DNA of 54,831 nt from Desulfobacca sp. (GCA_020725545.1 DYEV01000017.1:1-54831); one strand, 5' to 3'. Shown: positions 15,837 through 24,116, counted from the first letter of the stretch. Numbers and translations are program-made. The notes: generated by a model not told the origin, from the sequence alone.

Positions 15837-18155
15837 TCACCATTTTCCCACATACGGCCGAAAAGCCGTTTTTTTCTCCAGATGCTGCCGCAGGTCTTTC
15901 ACCTGGGCCTGAATAATCTCGCCCAGCTTCAGTTCCCGGCCCCGAAAGGGCTGGATGATCGCCAGGCGTCCTTCCACTTGCCGGACCAGTTCTTTCCGGC
16001 TCTCCAGGGTCAACCTGCCTTCCTGGTCTAGTTGGAAAGCCTCCCGACGGCGGCGCAGTTCCGCCAGCACCACCCGATCCACTACCTGGGGCCGGAAGAG
16101 CTCCATCAAATCATAGGCCAAGGTCGGCTCCTGGCGGCGGGCGGCGTGCAGGAAGCTGATATACGGATTGAGCCCGGCGTTATAGATGGCGCCCAGCACC
16201 CGGGAGCGCAGCACCGCGTAGCCATAGTTGAGCAGACAGTTCACCAGGTCCGTGGCTCCCTGGTGTTCCCGGCGGGGAAAATCAACGCCACCGGCCAGCA
16301 ACAGTTTGACCATCTCCCAGTAGTGGCTGGCCAGCCTCCCTTCGATGCTGAACAGACGTCCCCGGGTCTGGGGCCAGTCGCCGTTGGGCTGCAAGCCGTT
16401 AGCCTCAGCCACCAGTGAAGCCGCAGCCTCCAAAAATCGCCCATAGGAGCCATTAAAAGAGCCGTTGCGGCGGTTTTCGTATTTGCCGAAATACTTGATC
16501 AAATTAATCTGATTTTTGATCTTCCCCAGTACCAGGGCTCGGGCCAGGGGAAACGCCTGCCGGACATCATGGGCTGCTTCCAGTTGCCGCAGCTGCAGGG
16601 CCGGCGCGGGTGAGCCTGGCCCCTGAATAAAGGCCTCGATGTCTCCTTTCGTAGATATCCAACTGATGGGGACGCCTCGGCCGGCGCAGTGAGTAATGAG
16701 ATCGGAAGAAAGAGAATTGGAGTGGGACAGCAGGGTGATGCTCTCCAGACAATTTAACATCACTTCGTAGAGAGTCTGCCGCTGCTGCCGCACCACCAGC
16801 CGGCTGCCCTGTTTGCCCAGAAACAGTCCGGGGGTGTTGATCACCAGATTGGCCACATGGAGGAGCTGGCGCACCCGCCGCCGCTTCTCCTGGCGGACTT
16901 TTTTCGTGACCTGCTTACTGGTCTGCTTCTCCTGGCGGCAGTTCTGGGCGGCTTGCCTGGCCTGGTTGAGCAGCTCCTGCAGAAAGGCCTGTCTCTCGGC
17001 TCCGGTCTGGCAGGCAGGGATCTCTAAACATTCCAGAGCTTTCTGCGCCGCCTCGATTTCGGGCCCGTTAGGCCCGACAAAGATTTTTGCCAGCCGCGGC
17101 ACGCAGGCTGCCTGGAGTTCCTGCTGCAGCCGGCTCATTTCCCCGGGCTCTACCAGGGCACCGTAGTAGCGCTGCCACCCGGCCACCGATTCGCTGAGCT
17201 GACGGACGGCCGGCTCATAGGCGCCGGGCTTCAGGCCCTGGGCCAGGTGGTGCAGTTTGTGATGGATGGTGCCCCACTTGGCCGGGTCGATGACCAGTTT
17301 GCCCTCGGTAAAATGAATGCCCAGGAAAGTAAAACCGGAACTGACGGGGTTCACCGGCTGCGGGTTCTGGTTCAGCCGCAGTTTGAGGTGAGATCGCAAA
17401 AAATCGCTGACCGCGGCGTACAAAGCCTCGCCTTCCTGGCGTTCCCGAGTGAACAGCCTGATATCATCGGCATAACGGATGAAGTCCGGCGCGTGCTCCT
17501 TGACAAAGAGATCCAGGGGGTGCAGATAGATGTTGGCCAGCAGGGGCGAAACCACGCCGCCCTGGGAGACGCCGTGATACACATCCAGCCAACGCCCGCC
17601 GGTATTCACCACACCCATCTTCAGCCAGAGGAGCAGCAGACGGCAAACGGGCTCCTCAACCCGGTAGGAGCGCAGCTGGTCCATCAGGATGTCATGATCG
17701 ATGCTGGGGAAAAATTCGTCGATATCCAGGGTCATCACCCAGCCGGGGCGGCTGGTCTGCAGAATATGGGAGACTCGTTTGATGGCTTTCTGGGGTCCCT
17801 TGCCGGGGCGGTAGCCGTAGCTGTTATCCAGAAATCGGGAGTTGATCTGAGGTTCAACAATCCGGCGGACCGCCTCCTGGGCCACCTTGTCCCGCACGGC
17901 CGGCAGGCCCAGGACCCGCTTTTCCCCCGGCTGCGATTTCGGGATGGCCACCTGGAGCAGAGGTTGGGGGACATAGGACCCGGTAAGCAGTTCTTCCCGG
18001 AGAGTGTCCAGCTCCCTGAGCTCGTCCTGGGAAAAGTCGGCCACCGTTTTGCCGTCGGCGCCCCCGGCCGCTTTTCGGGCCAGAATCCGCCGCCAGGCCT
18101 GCCGCAGGTTGTCGGGGTCGACGATCCGGGAAAGCTGATAATAGTTGGTCTGCAT
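15837..18155 (-). CDS. cas1: Reverse transcriptase-Cas1 fusion
   Basis: 772 aa. Residues about 1-330 are a group II intron-like reverse transcriptase: fingers motif KRVLGLPAVRDKVAQEA, DIDEFFPSID, GVSQGGVVSPLLANIYL and the catalytic Y228-A-D-D. A linker with charged coiled segments follows. From about 433 the protein is Cas1, with the metal ligands in place: E in FSIEGRLASHYWE, H in ISFLHAARR and the acidic DLMELFRP. It should integrate spacers and, by analogy with studied RT-Cas1 proteins, may acquire them from RNA. I choose the second of two adjacent ATGs (18155); the frame is open to 18380 but its upstream part translates repeat DNA. It has no N-terminal Cas6 domain. It heads the operon, divergent from the array. 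Confidence 0.95.
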   Translation of the reverse strand: MQTNYYQLSRIVDPDNLRQAWRRILARKAAGGADGKTVADFSQDELRELDTLREELLTGSYVPQPLLQVAIPKSQPGEKRVLGLPAVRDKVAQEAVRRIVEPQINSRFLDNSYGYRPGKGPQKAIKRVSHILQTSRPGWVMTLDIDEFFPSIDHDILMDQLRSYRVEEPVCRLLLLWLKMGVVNTGGRWLDVYHGVSQGGVVSPLLANIYLHPLDLFVKEHAPDFIRYADDIRLFTRERQEGEALYAAVSDFLRSHLKLRLNQNPQPVNPVSSGFTFLGIHFTEGKLVIDPAKWGTIHHKLHHLAQGLKPGAYEPAVRQLSESVAGWQRYYGALVEPGEMSRLQQELQAACVPRLAKIFVGPNGPEIEAAQKALECLEIPACQTGAERQAFLQELLNQARQAAQNCRQEKQTSKQVTKKVRQEKRRRVRQLLHVANLVINTPGLFLGKQGSRLVVRQQRQTLYEVMLNCLESITLLSHSNSLSSDLITHCAGRGVPISWISTKGDIEAFIQGPGSPAPALQLRQLEAAHDVRQAFPLARALVLGKIKNQINLIKYFGKYENRRNGSFNGSYGRFLEAAASLVAEANGLQPNGDWPQTRGRLFSIEGRLASHYWEMVKLLLAGGVDFPRREHQGATDLVNCLLNYGYAVLRSRVLGAIYNAGLNPYISFLHAARRQEPTLAYDLMELFRPQVVDRVVLAELRRRREAFQLDQEGRLTLESRKELVRQVEGRLAIIQPFRGRELKLGEIIQAQVKDLRQHLEKKTAFRPYVGKW

Positions 18156-18201
18156 CATACCTGAAAGAACCCAGCCCCCCGCCTTTTTCGTGCAGCCAGC
18201 G

Positions 18202-18578
18202 GCAAAAGTGTTGCGAAAATTTCGTATTGCCCATATTTGATAATCTCTTCGCATAGTTAAGCCGATTTTGCGCCGTTTGGGGCCCTTTGGGTAGAGGCCG
18301 AAAAGTTCGCAAAAGCCCCTTTTGGCCAGCGCGGCCCGGAGGTGTTGCGAAAAAACCGCCGGAGCCCGAAAAACGGCCAAGACAACATTTTGTTATTCCT
18401 GCTATAATTTGCGGCCCTGGCTGGCCCCGGAGGCCGATTTTCGCAAATGGCCTTTTTTCCGGGGCGCAGCAAAAGTGTTGCGAAAATTTGGAGTTAACAA
18501 TATCAATGAGTTAGGCCAAAAAGGGCGGTTTTAGGCAGAAATTGCCGGGGGCAAAAAGGGGGTTTTGCGAAAAAAACC
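18202..18578. repeat. Repeated TTGCGAAAA elements upstream of RT-cas1
   Basis: A 21-bp sequence ending in GTGTTGCGAAAATTT occurs exactly at 18202-18222 and 18469-18489. Shorter forms lie at 18342-18357 and 18563-18578. Near three of the copies is an inverted partner: TTCGCA at 18248-18253, TTCGCAA at 18306-18312 and TTTTCGCAA at 18438-18446, each 28-37 nt away. The region would be the 5' untranslated RNA of the cas operon on the minus strand. It could be a set of regulator sites or a structured RNA. There is no convincing coding sequence here. Confidence 0.75.
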
Positions 18579-18594
18579 GGGAGAGAAAAATCTC

Positions 18595-18623
18595 TTGACA
18601 CGGCGGCCGGATAGCTTTAGAGT
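18595..18623 (+). promoter_or_regulatory. CRISPR leader promoter
   Basis: A perfect sigma-70 -35 box TTGACA (18595-18600) is followed after 17 bp by TAGAGT (18618-18623), matching four of six -10 bases. It reads toward the array and ends about 38 bp before the first repeat, as expected for a leader promoter. The repeat orientation (3' end ATTGGAAAC) agrees. Confidence 0.7.
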
Positions 18624-18661
18624 ATTTGCAAGGAGGTTTATAACCGGTTGAAATGACCGGG

Positions 18662-18980
18662 GAAGCACTGGAGGAATTCCCGTTAGGGATTGGAAACTTA
18701 TTAATGCCTCATTTGGCGTTAAGCCATTTAAGGGAAGCACTGGAGGAATTCCCGTTAGGGATTGGAAACAGATTTAAAATTAAAAAACAAAAAATTGTTT
18801 TCATGGAAGCACTGGAGGAATTCCCGTTAGGGATTGGAAACACCGTGTCCCCAGTATCCTTCTTCAGGCTTTGAGAAGCACTGGAGGAATTCCCGTTAGG
18901 GATTGGAAACGCATGTAATAATGATCGCAACAGAAATGGAAAAAGAAGCACTGGAGGAATTCCCGTTAGGGATTGGAAAT
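18662..18980 (+). CRISPR. CRISPR array, 5 repeats and 4 spacers
   Basis: 36-bp repeats begin at 18662, 18734, 18806, 18875 and 18945. Each starts GAAGCACTGGAGGAAT and ends GGGATTGGAAAC. Spacers are 36, 36, 33 and 34 bp. The repeat can fold TCCC-gtta-GGGA, and cleavage at the base of that stem leaves exactly eight bases, TTGGAAAC, the usual type III handle length. The last repeat ends in T instead of C, marking the leader-distal end. The array is short, and its spacers are more AT-rich than the flanking DNA. It lies between the divergent RT-cas1 and cas2. Confidence 0.98.
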
Positions 18981-19013
18981 GGCAGGCGTATTTTGGGAGG
19001 CGGGCTCTGAACC

Positions 19014-19467
19014 GTGTTTCTGACCATCTCCTACGACATCACTGACGACCTGCGCCGCCAGCGGCTGGCCAAAGTTTTAAGCAATTTCGGCTACCGGGTC
19101 CAGAAAAGCGTCTTTGAACTGGAGAATGATGCCGGGAACTTCATACATTGAAGGAAAAAATTGAGGCGACGATTGACTGGGAGGATGACCGCGTCGGGAG
19201 TATTTCGTCAAGGTGTTTCCCAGGGAAAATGCCAAATTGCCGGGGAACTGGGCCGATGTTCGCCTTTCCTGGGGGACCGAACCCGCAGGATCACAGAGCC
19301 TGATTCAAGAACTCCTCATTCTTGCGAAAAAAGTCGGCGCTGTCCTTTACGATGGACAGATTAAAAAAGTCATAACTCAGGATAACATCCCCGACGCCGT
19401 CGCCAGCCTGACTAGAGGCGGCACGTGGGTGAAAAAAGCCTTGGGATTTGCCAACCCCCCGGAATGA
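19014..19467 (+). pseudogene. cas2: cas2, disrupted by two frameshifts
   Basis: A GTG at 19014 opens a Cas2 N-terminus (FLTISYDITDD, then the arginine-rich helix and FGYRVQKSVFELEN) that stops at 19149-19151 after 45 codons. The Cas2 reading continues one frame over as LKEKIEATIDWEDDRV, then shifts again near 19196 to EYFVKVFPRENA. One missing base at each point would restore a single frame. After the expected Cas2 end the last frame stays open to 19467 (LIQELLILAKKVGAVLYDGQ...), which I do not recognise and which may be a second gene fragment. Either cas2 is dead or the sequence has two base errors. Its partner RT-Cas1 looks intact. Confidence 0.75.
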
Positions 19468-20190
19468 AATGGCAAGAGGAATTCATTAAATCTTCCCAAG
19501 ACCAAATCTCAAAAACTTTTGTGACCCAAGGACAGTTCTGCTGACGGGAAGGCCCGGGTAGTCTCGATTCCCTCAGGCCTGCCGGTTTAGCTCTTGTCGT
19601 CGATATTCCCTACAGTTCATCCCCTCCCTTCAATGGCTGGATTTTCCAGCCGCCCTCTTCTTTCCCTGCCCCGACATGACAGCCCCCATTGCCCTGATTA
19701 ATATTTTCCGTCTTTAGCACGATTTTCCCCACCTCGCCAGTATTCCTTCCTGACGTCCGCCTTCCCAACGGCTGATCATAATCTCCAGGCCAGACCATGG
19801 CCAAACGCCAAGTAAACTTTTTCTTGTTTAGGGACAAGTTGTCTGCACGATTTTCGGGAGGAAGGCCGTTTTATCCATCATGAACCCGATAATCCATACC
19901 TTCAGGATATAAGCTGAAGATGGTTCAGTCTGATCTTACGCTCATAACCTCTCAAGTAAAGGAGGCTCCTATGTCCTGCTAGTAAGATGATGAGATTCTC
20001 CTGAAGGCCAAGGTCCTTCCGGGGGAGGCGCCCCCTGGGAACAGAAGTGCGCCGCATGCCAGCAGATCTGCCAGTTCATGTCTGCCCCCTTCCAGGCAGG
20101 CCCTTTGGCAGGTGCAGGGGGGCTGAGCAGTCGACCGGGTGCACGAAAACGCCGCGGTCCAGCGTTTCTTTCATGAGGAGGAAGATGACC
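19468..20190. other. Intergenic region without convincing genes
   Basis: About 720 bp. A minus-strand frame at 19610-19837 is open but starts with TTG, lacks a ribosome-binding site and has no recognisable domain. GTGCACGAAAAC at 20139 recurs at 21992. No RNA gene or clear terminator is seen. Confidence 0.6.
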
Positions 20191-20415
20191 ATGCTGAAAG
20201 GCATCTTGACAGTTCTGCAGGGCTTAGGCCATGGGCTGGGGGCGGTGCTAGGGACGTTCCCGGCAGCCCTGGTGTTTGGGGGCCTGGGACTCCTGGTGGG
20301 TTATTTCCTGGTGACCACGCCGCCCTTTTCCTATCTCCTGAGCGAGCGGTTCCTGGTCCTGTTGGGGCTGCTGGGTCTGGGAGCGGGGCTATGGCTGGAC
20401 TTCCGGCGGAGGTAA
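20191..20415 (+). CDS. Small two-TM membrane protein
   Basis: 74 aa, very hydrophobic, with two membrane segments separated by a short loop (VTTPPFSYLLSER) and a positively charged C-terminus (LDFRRR). This predicts both ends in the cytoplasm. Family not recognised. I choose the ATG at 20191 because AGGAGG lies eight bases upstream; an ATG two codons earlier is equally open. It is the first of a run of small membrane-protein genes on the same strand, and a GTGCACGA motif lies about 50 bp upstream. Confidence 0.6.
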   Translation: MLKGILTVLQGLGHGLGAVLGTFPAALVFGGLGLLVGYFLVTTPPFSYLLSERFLVLLGLLGLGAGLWLDFRRR

Positions 20416-20638
20416 AGCGGGGGGGAGCAGCCCCCCGGGGCGGCTGGTGTCCGGGCGGCCCCCACCGGCCGCGGCGGGGCCGGGGGGCATACTGGCGCCC
20501 CCGGGAAAAACGCGGTTGGCAGGCCTTGGTGCACGATTCCTTAGCCGATGCCCGTTATTTCCTGCAAAGGCAGATAGCCCATCAGGGCTTTTCCCCTGGC
20601 CGCCGGCCAGGCAACGACACCCTAAGGAGTGAGAAATC

Positions 20639-21142
20639 ATGAAGATCCAGCTCATCCATCCCCTGACCGGGGAAACCGTCCAGATGGAGCTTGACGAAGC
20701 GACGCCGCAGCGGCTGGCCGAGCTGTTGGCGCCCCAGGCTTCTCAGACCCGGGTCCGGCAGCAGGTGGACAACCTGCCCTACCGCCGGGATGTCAAGGCC
20801 ATCCTGGGCGAGCTGGCCGCCATGACCCTGAAGCTCGGCGGTGTGGTGCTGCACGTGGGCCGCAAGCTTCTGGAGCTGGTCTTTGCTCTGGTGCAGCGCT
20901 ACCCCAACACCTCCTGCTACACTCTCATTGAGTATGCCCTGGGCTCTCTTATAAGCTCTATCCCCTTGCTGGGCTGGCTGCTGGGCTGGCTGGTCCTGCC
21001 GCTGTTCACTGCCTTGGGGCTGGCCATCGGGGGGTGGAGCGACCTCAAGACCCAGCAGCAAGTGCAACAGCTGCAGGAGCAGATCCAAAACCTGCGCCTG
21101 CGGGCCGGCGTCGACTACCATGAACGTGGAGGTGACCAATAA
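20639..21142 (+). CDS. Hypothetical membrane protein with N-terminal soluble part
   Basis: 167 aa. The first 60 residues are soluble and start MKIQLIHPLTGETVQMELDE, which resembles a small ubiquitin- or TerD-like beta segment only weakly. Two hydrophobic stretches follow (about 100-135), then a glutamine-rich helix likely to form a coiled coil (LKTQQQVQQLQEQIQNL). TAAGGAG precedes the ATG. The stop overlaps the next start (TAATG), so the two proteins are probably co-translated and may work together. Not recognised. Confidence 0.7.
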   Translation: MKIQLIHPLTGETVQMELDEATPQRLAELLAPQASQTRVRQQVDNLPYRRDVKAILGELAAMTLKLGGVVLHVGRKLLELVFALVQRYPNTSCYTLIEYALGSLISSIPLLGWLLGWLVLPLFTALGLAIGGWSDLKTQQQVQQLQEQIQNLRLRAGVDYHERGGDQ

Positions 21143-21963
21143 TGTCCCCGCAACCAACGGCAACGGAGCTGGCCCAGGCTGTGGAGGAGCTGCTGCGCGC
21201 TCCTGCCGACCATCCCCAGGCGTGCCAGGATCCGCCCCTGATAGCCGACCGGCTGCGCTTCCTTTTCCAGCTGGCCGGCGGCGAGGTTGGCTGCCAGGGC
21301 GATGACTCCTCCCCCAACCTCTCAGCAGCCGGCGTCGGCATCCTGTCCGGGACGACGGCGGCGAGCTGGAAGATAACCTCTGCCTACTGGAATCTGGGCT
21401 TGCTGGGCCACCTTTGGTGTTACGCCAGCGGCACCATTCCCGCACTCTTTAGCGCCCTCCTATACGGCACCGGCGTCGGCCTGCTGGTGGCAGGGACCAC
21501 CTGCGTCGCCGTCCGACTGTGGCGAAAACGCCGCCAATCCTTGACCTACCACATCCCCCGCTACCTTAACCGCCCCGTCGATCTGGTAGCCTGCAGCGTC
21601 GCTTACCTGCTCCTTGCGCCCGCCCTCCACGCCAGCCGGGCCGCATCCCTGGACGCCGCCGCTTACCTGGAGAAACGCCTCAGCGAGGAGTGGGGCTACC
21701 ACCCTCGGGCGGCCCAGCAGCTGGTCCAAGCACAAGACAAATGGGCGAGTCCTAATTTTGACCTGGCCACCTACCAGCGGATCTATGCCAGTCTCACCAG
21801 CAGCTGCCCTGAGGTCCACCAGCCGCTCCTGCAGGCGAATATCCTGTCCTTTCTCCAGGACCTGCCCAACGGCGCCGGACGCACCCATCAGGCCCTTGTC
21901 CTGCAAAAGAATTTGGGCTGCCTTTTGAACTTACCGGCTGGGTCCCTGGCTGGCGAGACATAG
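21142..21963 (+). CDS. Hypothetical membrane protein
   Basis: 273 aa. A soluble N-terminus (about 85 residues) is followed by one or two membrane segments (about 93-126), a basic loop (RLWRKRRQSL) and a helical C-terminal domain starting near 150. The C-terminal part (YLEKRLSEEWGY...LVQAQDKW...LTSSCPEVHQPLLQANILSFLQDL) resembles the all-helical TerB fold in outline, which is a guess. It overlaps the upstream gene by one base. The pair has no obvious link to the CRISPR locus. Confidence 0.7.
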   Translation: MSPQPTATELAQAVEELLRAPADHPQACQDPPLIADRLRFLFQLAGGEVGCQGDDSSPNLSAAGVGILSGTTAASWKITSAYWNLGLLGHLWCYASGTIPALFSALLYGTGVGLLVAGTTCVAVRLWRKRRQSLTYHIPRYLNRPVDLVACSVAYLLLAPALHASRAASLDAAAYLEKRLSEEWGYHPRAAQQLVQAQDKWASPNFDLATYQRIYASLTSSCPEVHQPLLQANILSFLQDLPNGAGRTHQALVLQKNLGCLLNLPAGSLAGET

Positions 21964-22085
21964 CAGCAATCTCTGCCCAAGGCGGCAGCTCGTGCACGAA
22001 AACCAGCAACGGCGCTGTCTTTTTTCTCAGAAAGGCCGCGGTCAGCGGCCCGCATCTGAAAACCTGCTGACAGGAGGTAACCTGT

Positions 22086-22286
22086 ATGAGCAAGCGTGAC
22101 CCGAACCAGGACAGGATCCCCGGCATGTGCCGCCAGGGGAACGAATGCGTGGCCGATCTGCGCTCTCAGGACGTCCCTCGGCAAAAGGCCATTGAAGAGT
22201 GCTGCCGGCGGGGCGGACACCACCCTGGCGATGAGACCAGTCCGGACCGCCACCAGCGACGGCAATCTAGGCGAAACAGATCCTAA
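22086..22286 (+). CDS. Small charged protein
   Basis: 66 aa, unknown. It has four cysteines in the central part (MCRQGNEC and ECC) and a basic, histidine-rich tail (HHPGDETSPDRHQRRQSRRNRS). The ATG at 22086 is preceded by AGGAGG eight bases upstream, which is the main reason to call it. A GTGCACGAAAAC motif lies 83 bp upstream. Confidence 0.45.
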   Translation: MSKRDPNQDRIPGMCRQGNECVADLRSQDVPRQKAIEECCRRGGHHPGDETSPDRHQRRQSRRNRS

Positions 22287-22428
22287 CCACACTAGAAGGA
22301 GGTAAGCCGTGGACATTCACGAGTTGACCACAGGCGGCTGGAGCAATAGTGGCAGGATTTATGATGACGGTCGCCCCCAGAAAAGCATAACCCACCAATA
22401 TCTTGAGTTCACCCCGAAAGGAGATACT

Positions 22429-22769
22429 ATGAATTTTAGGACCTTCTTGGAAGAATAGCTCAAACAAGCCGGCCAGCCGGGGATGGCCGAGAAGATCTTG
22501 AGTCGCATCAGGCCCTGGCTTAAGAAGGTTAGCCTGCCTATACTCTTGCAACTGCTGGAAGATTTCTTGGACTTCTTCTGCCCCCGGAAATCTCTGGGTC
22601 TGATAAGGTCCTCATCATTGCAGCCTTGTTGTATCTTATGACGCCCTTGGATCTTATCCCCGATTTTCTGCCGGTAGTGGGCTTCGCCGATGATGCAGCA
22701 GTGCTGACGTCGGTCATCGCCTTTATCAAAAACAAATTAAATGAGACCAAAACCAGCCGCGCCCAATAG
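22429..22769 (+). pseudogene. DUF1232 (YkvA-like) membrane protein gene, broken
   Basis: The C-terminal part is unmistakable DUF1232: LLYLMTPLDLIPDFLPVVGFADDAAVL, ending at 22769. Upstream the reading frame has a TAG at 22456-22458 after MNFRTFLEE, and another frameshift near 22570, after LLQLLEDFLDFF. Restoring both gives one protein of about 110 residues. A GTG at 22309 with a strong AAGGAGG is in frame with the first part and gives a 49-codon peptide ending at the same TAG; it may be a separate remnant. DUF1232 proteins are small membrane proteins of unknown function. Confidence 0.7.
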
Positions 22770-22875
22770 CATAATCACTGCGACATCTGACCCATCCGAG
22801 TGACGGCCGCAAGCGGGGAGAGTTCTGTGCACCACCAACTTTGATTCAGACCTGGAGCGGCAGCCAGCCCCGCGC

Positions 22876-23060
22876 CTAATACCGCCGCCGGGCGCGCCAA
22901 GCCGGATTGGTCTTATCCCACCGCCGCTTCTGAAACAAGGCCTCCGCCTGGGCCAGGGTGGTACCTTCCTACACTTGCAAACTTTGGTCCGGCCGGGCTG
23001 ATGAGCCAGAAAATCCACCGCCCAGTCCAGATCCGCGGGAAGCCGGATAGAGATGGGCAT
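22876..23060 (-). pseudogene. Ribbon-helix-helix-like antitoxin remnant
   Basis: The ATG at 23060 starts MPISIRLPADLDWAVDFLAHQPGRTK, a typical ribbon-helix-helix N-terminus. After that the sensible reading moves to another frame (EGTTLAQAEALFQKRRWDK...RARRRY) and also meets a stop. As it stands the product would be scrambled. It lies divergently next to the PIN-domain remnant, so the two may descend from a toxin-antitoxin pair. The assignment rests on 26 residues. Confidence 0.45.
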
Positions 23061-23131
23061 ATCTTCTCCTCTCCTCTAATATCCTTCATGATATAAGTAA
23101 AATCTGTAATCGTCGAGAAGGTAACGGCTGA

Positions 23132-23524
23132 CTCTTATTAGACCAAAACGCCATCCTGGCGGTGCTGGCGGATGAGCCCGGGGCCCAAACGGTTGCCGAC
23201 CTGCTGCGGGCGGCGACCGGCCCGTTGTCTCTCAGCGCTGTCAACTTGGGGGAAGTCTATTATGTGGTGGCCCGACGGCACGGGGAAACCGTTGCCGAGC
23301 AGGTAGTCCAGGCGGTCCACCAAGAGGAGCGGCTGGCCATCGTGGAGGCCACCTGGCCCCGGATCAAGGCCGCAGCCCGCCTCAAGGCCGCCGGGGGGCT
23401 GTCCTCCGCCGACGCCTTGGCCCTGGGGCATGCCCAGGAACTCAATGCCCCGCTGGTCACCGGCGCCCCTGAACTGCAAGCGGCCGCCGGCCGGTTTGGG
23501 GTGGAGCTGGTCTGGCTCGGCTGA
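23132..23524 (+). pseudogene. PIN-domain (VapC-like) toxin lacking a start codon
   Basis: The frame reads LLDQNAILAVLADEPGAQTVADLL, then SAVNLGEVYYVVARR, LSSADALALGHA and APLVTGAPEL, which is a VapC-type PIN nuclease of about 130 residues. An in-frame stop precedes LLDQN, no ATG, GTG or TTG stands in front of it, and the first possible start (GTG at 23162) would drop the first catalytic aspartate. The usual last acidic residue is also changed (TGAPEL where TGDPEL is normal). I read it as inactive. Confidence 0.7.
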
Positions 23525-23570
23525 CGGGCGGCAGCCCAAACCTCTGCCGTATCCCAACAACCAGGAGGAC

Positions 23571-23900
23571 ATGATGCCCAAAGCCCTTGTCGCCGGCGCC
23601 GGGCTGGTGCCCCGGCACCTGACCCTGGTCCCGTACCTGACCCCCGAGGAGGTGCAGAAGCTGGCCGCGGCCTGCCAGGGCCGGCACCGGCTGCGGGACG
23701 CCCTGCTCATTGGTACCCTGTTCCAGACCGGCCTGCGCCTCAGCGAGGCCCTGGCCCTCACCCCCCGGCGCCCTGGGGAGCCTCCCCCCGGCGGCCCGGT
23801 GCTCAGCCTCCAGGGTAAGGGCGGCAAACCCCGCCTGGTGGCCTGCCCGGAGATGCTGGCGGCCCGCCTATTCCTCGGGCAGACATTGTCCTTGATCTAA
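23571..23900 (+). pseudogene. Truncated tyrosine recombinase (integrase) fragment
   Basis: 109 codons. LTPEEVQKLAAACQG, LRDALLIGTLFQTGLRLSEALAL (with the first catalytic Arg) and LQGKGGKPR (with the beta-strand Lys) are the N-terminal half of a XerC/D-type catalytic domain. The frame then ends at 23900 before the HxxR and tyrosine motifs. An AGGAGG stands before the two ATGs. The fragment is consistent with a former mobile element that decayed in this island. Confidence 0.7.
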
Positions 23901-24116
23901 AAACCATCTAAAGGAGGCAACAGATATTCACTGGTGGGGTAACAGGAAATATAATTGTCGTTGATAGGGAAAAATAGTTGACGTTGATCAAGGCGCTGCC
24001 CCCTCCCCGAAAACCCCTCCCCCAACCCCCACCCCGGGGCCTTTGGGCTGCGCCAAAAGGTTGGCAAAGGGATTTTATCCTCCCCAAGAGAATGAAAGGG
24101 GTTTTTTTTCCGTCTG

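Noticed and set aside
18156-18380. N-terminal extension of RT-Cas1 by about 75 codons
   Set aside because: The extra part translates the repeated upstream DNA and no ribosome-binding site stands before its start; two adjacent ATGs at 18155-18158 are a better start.
18653-18951. Open frames across the CRISPR array on both strands
   Set aside because: They translate the repeats (a recurring EEFPLGIGN or PIPNGNSS pattern), not a protein gene.
19610-19837. Minus-strand 75-codon frame after cas2
   Set aside because: TTG start, no ribosome-binding site, no recognisable domain.
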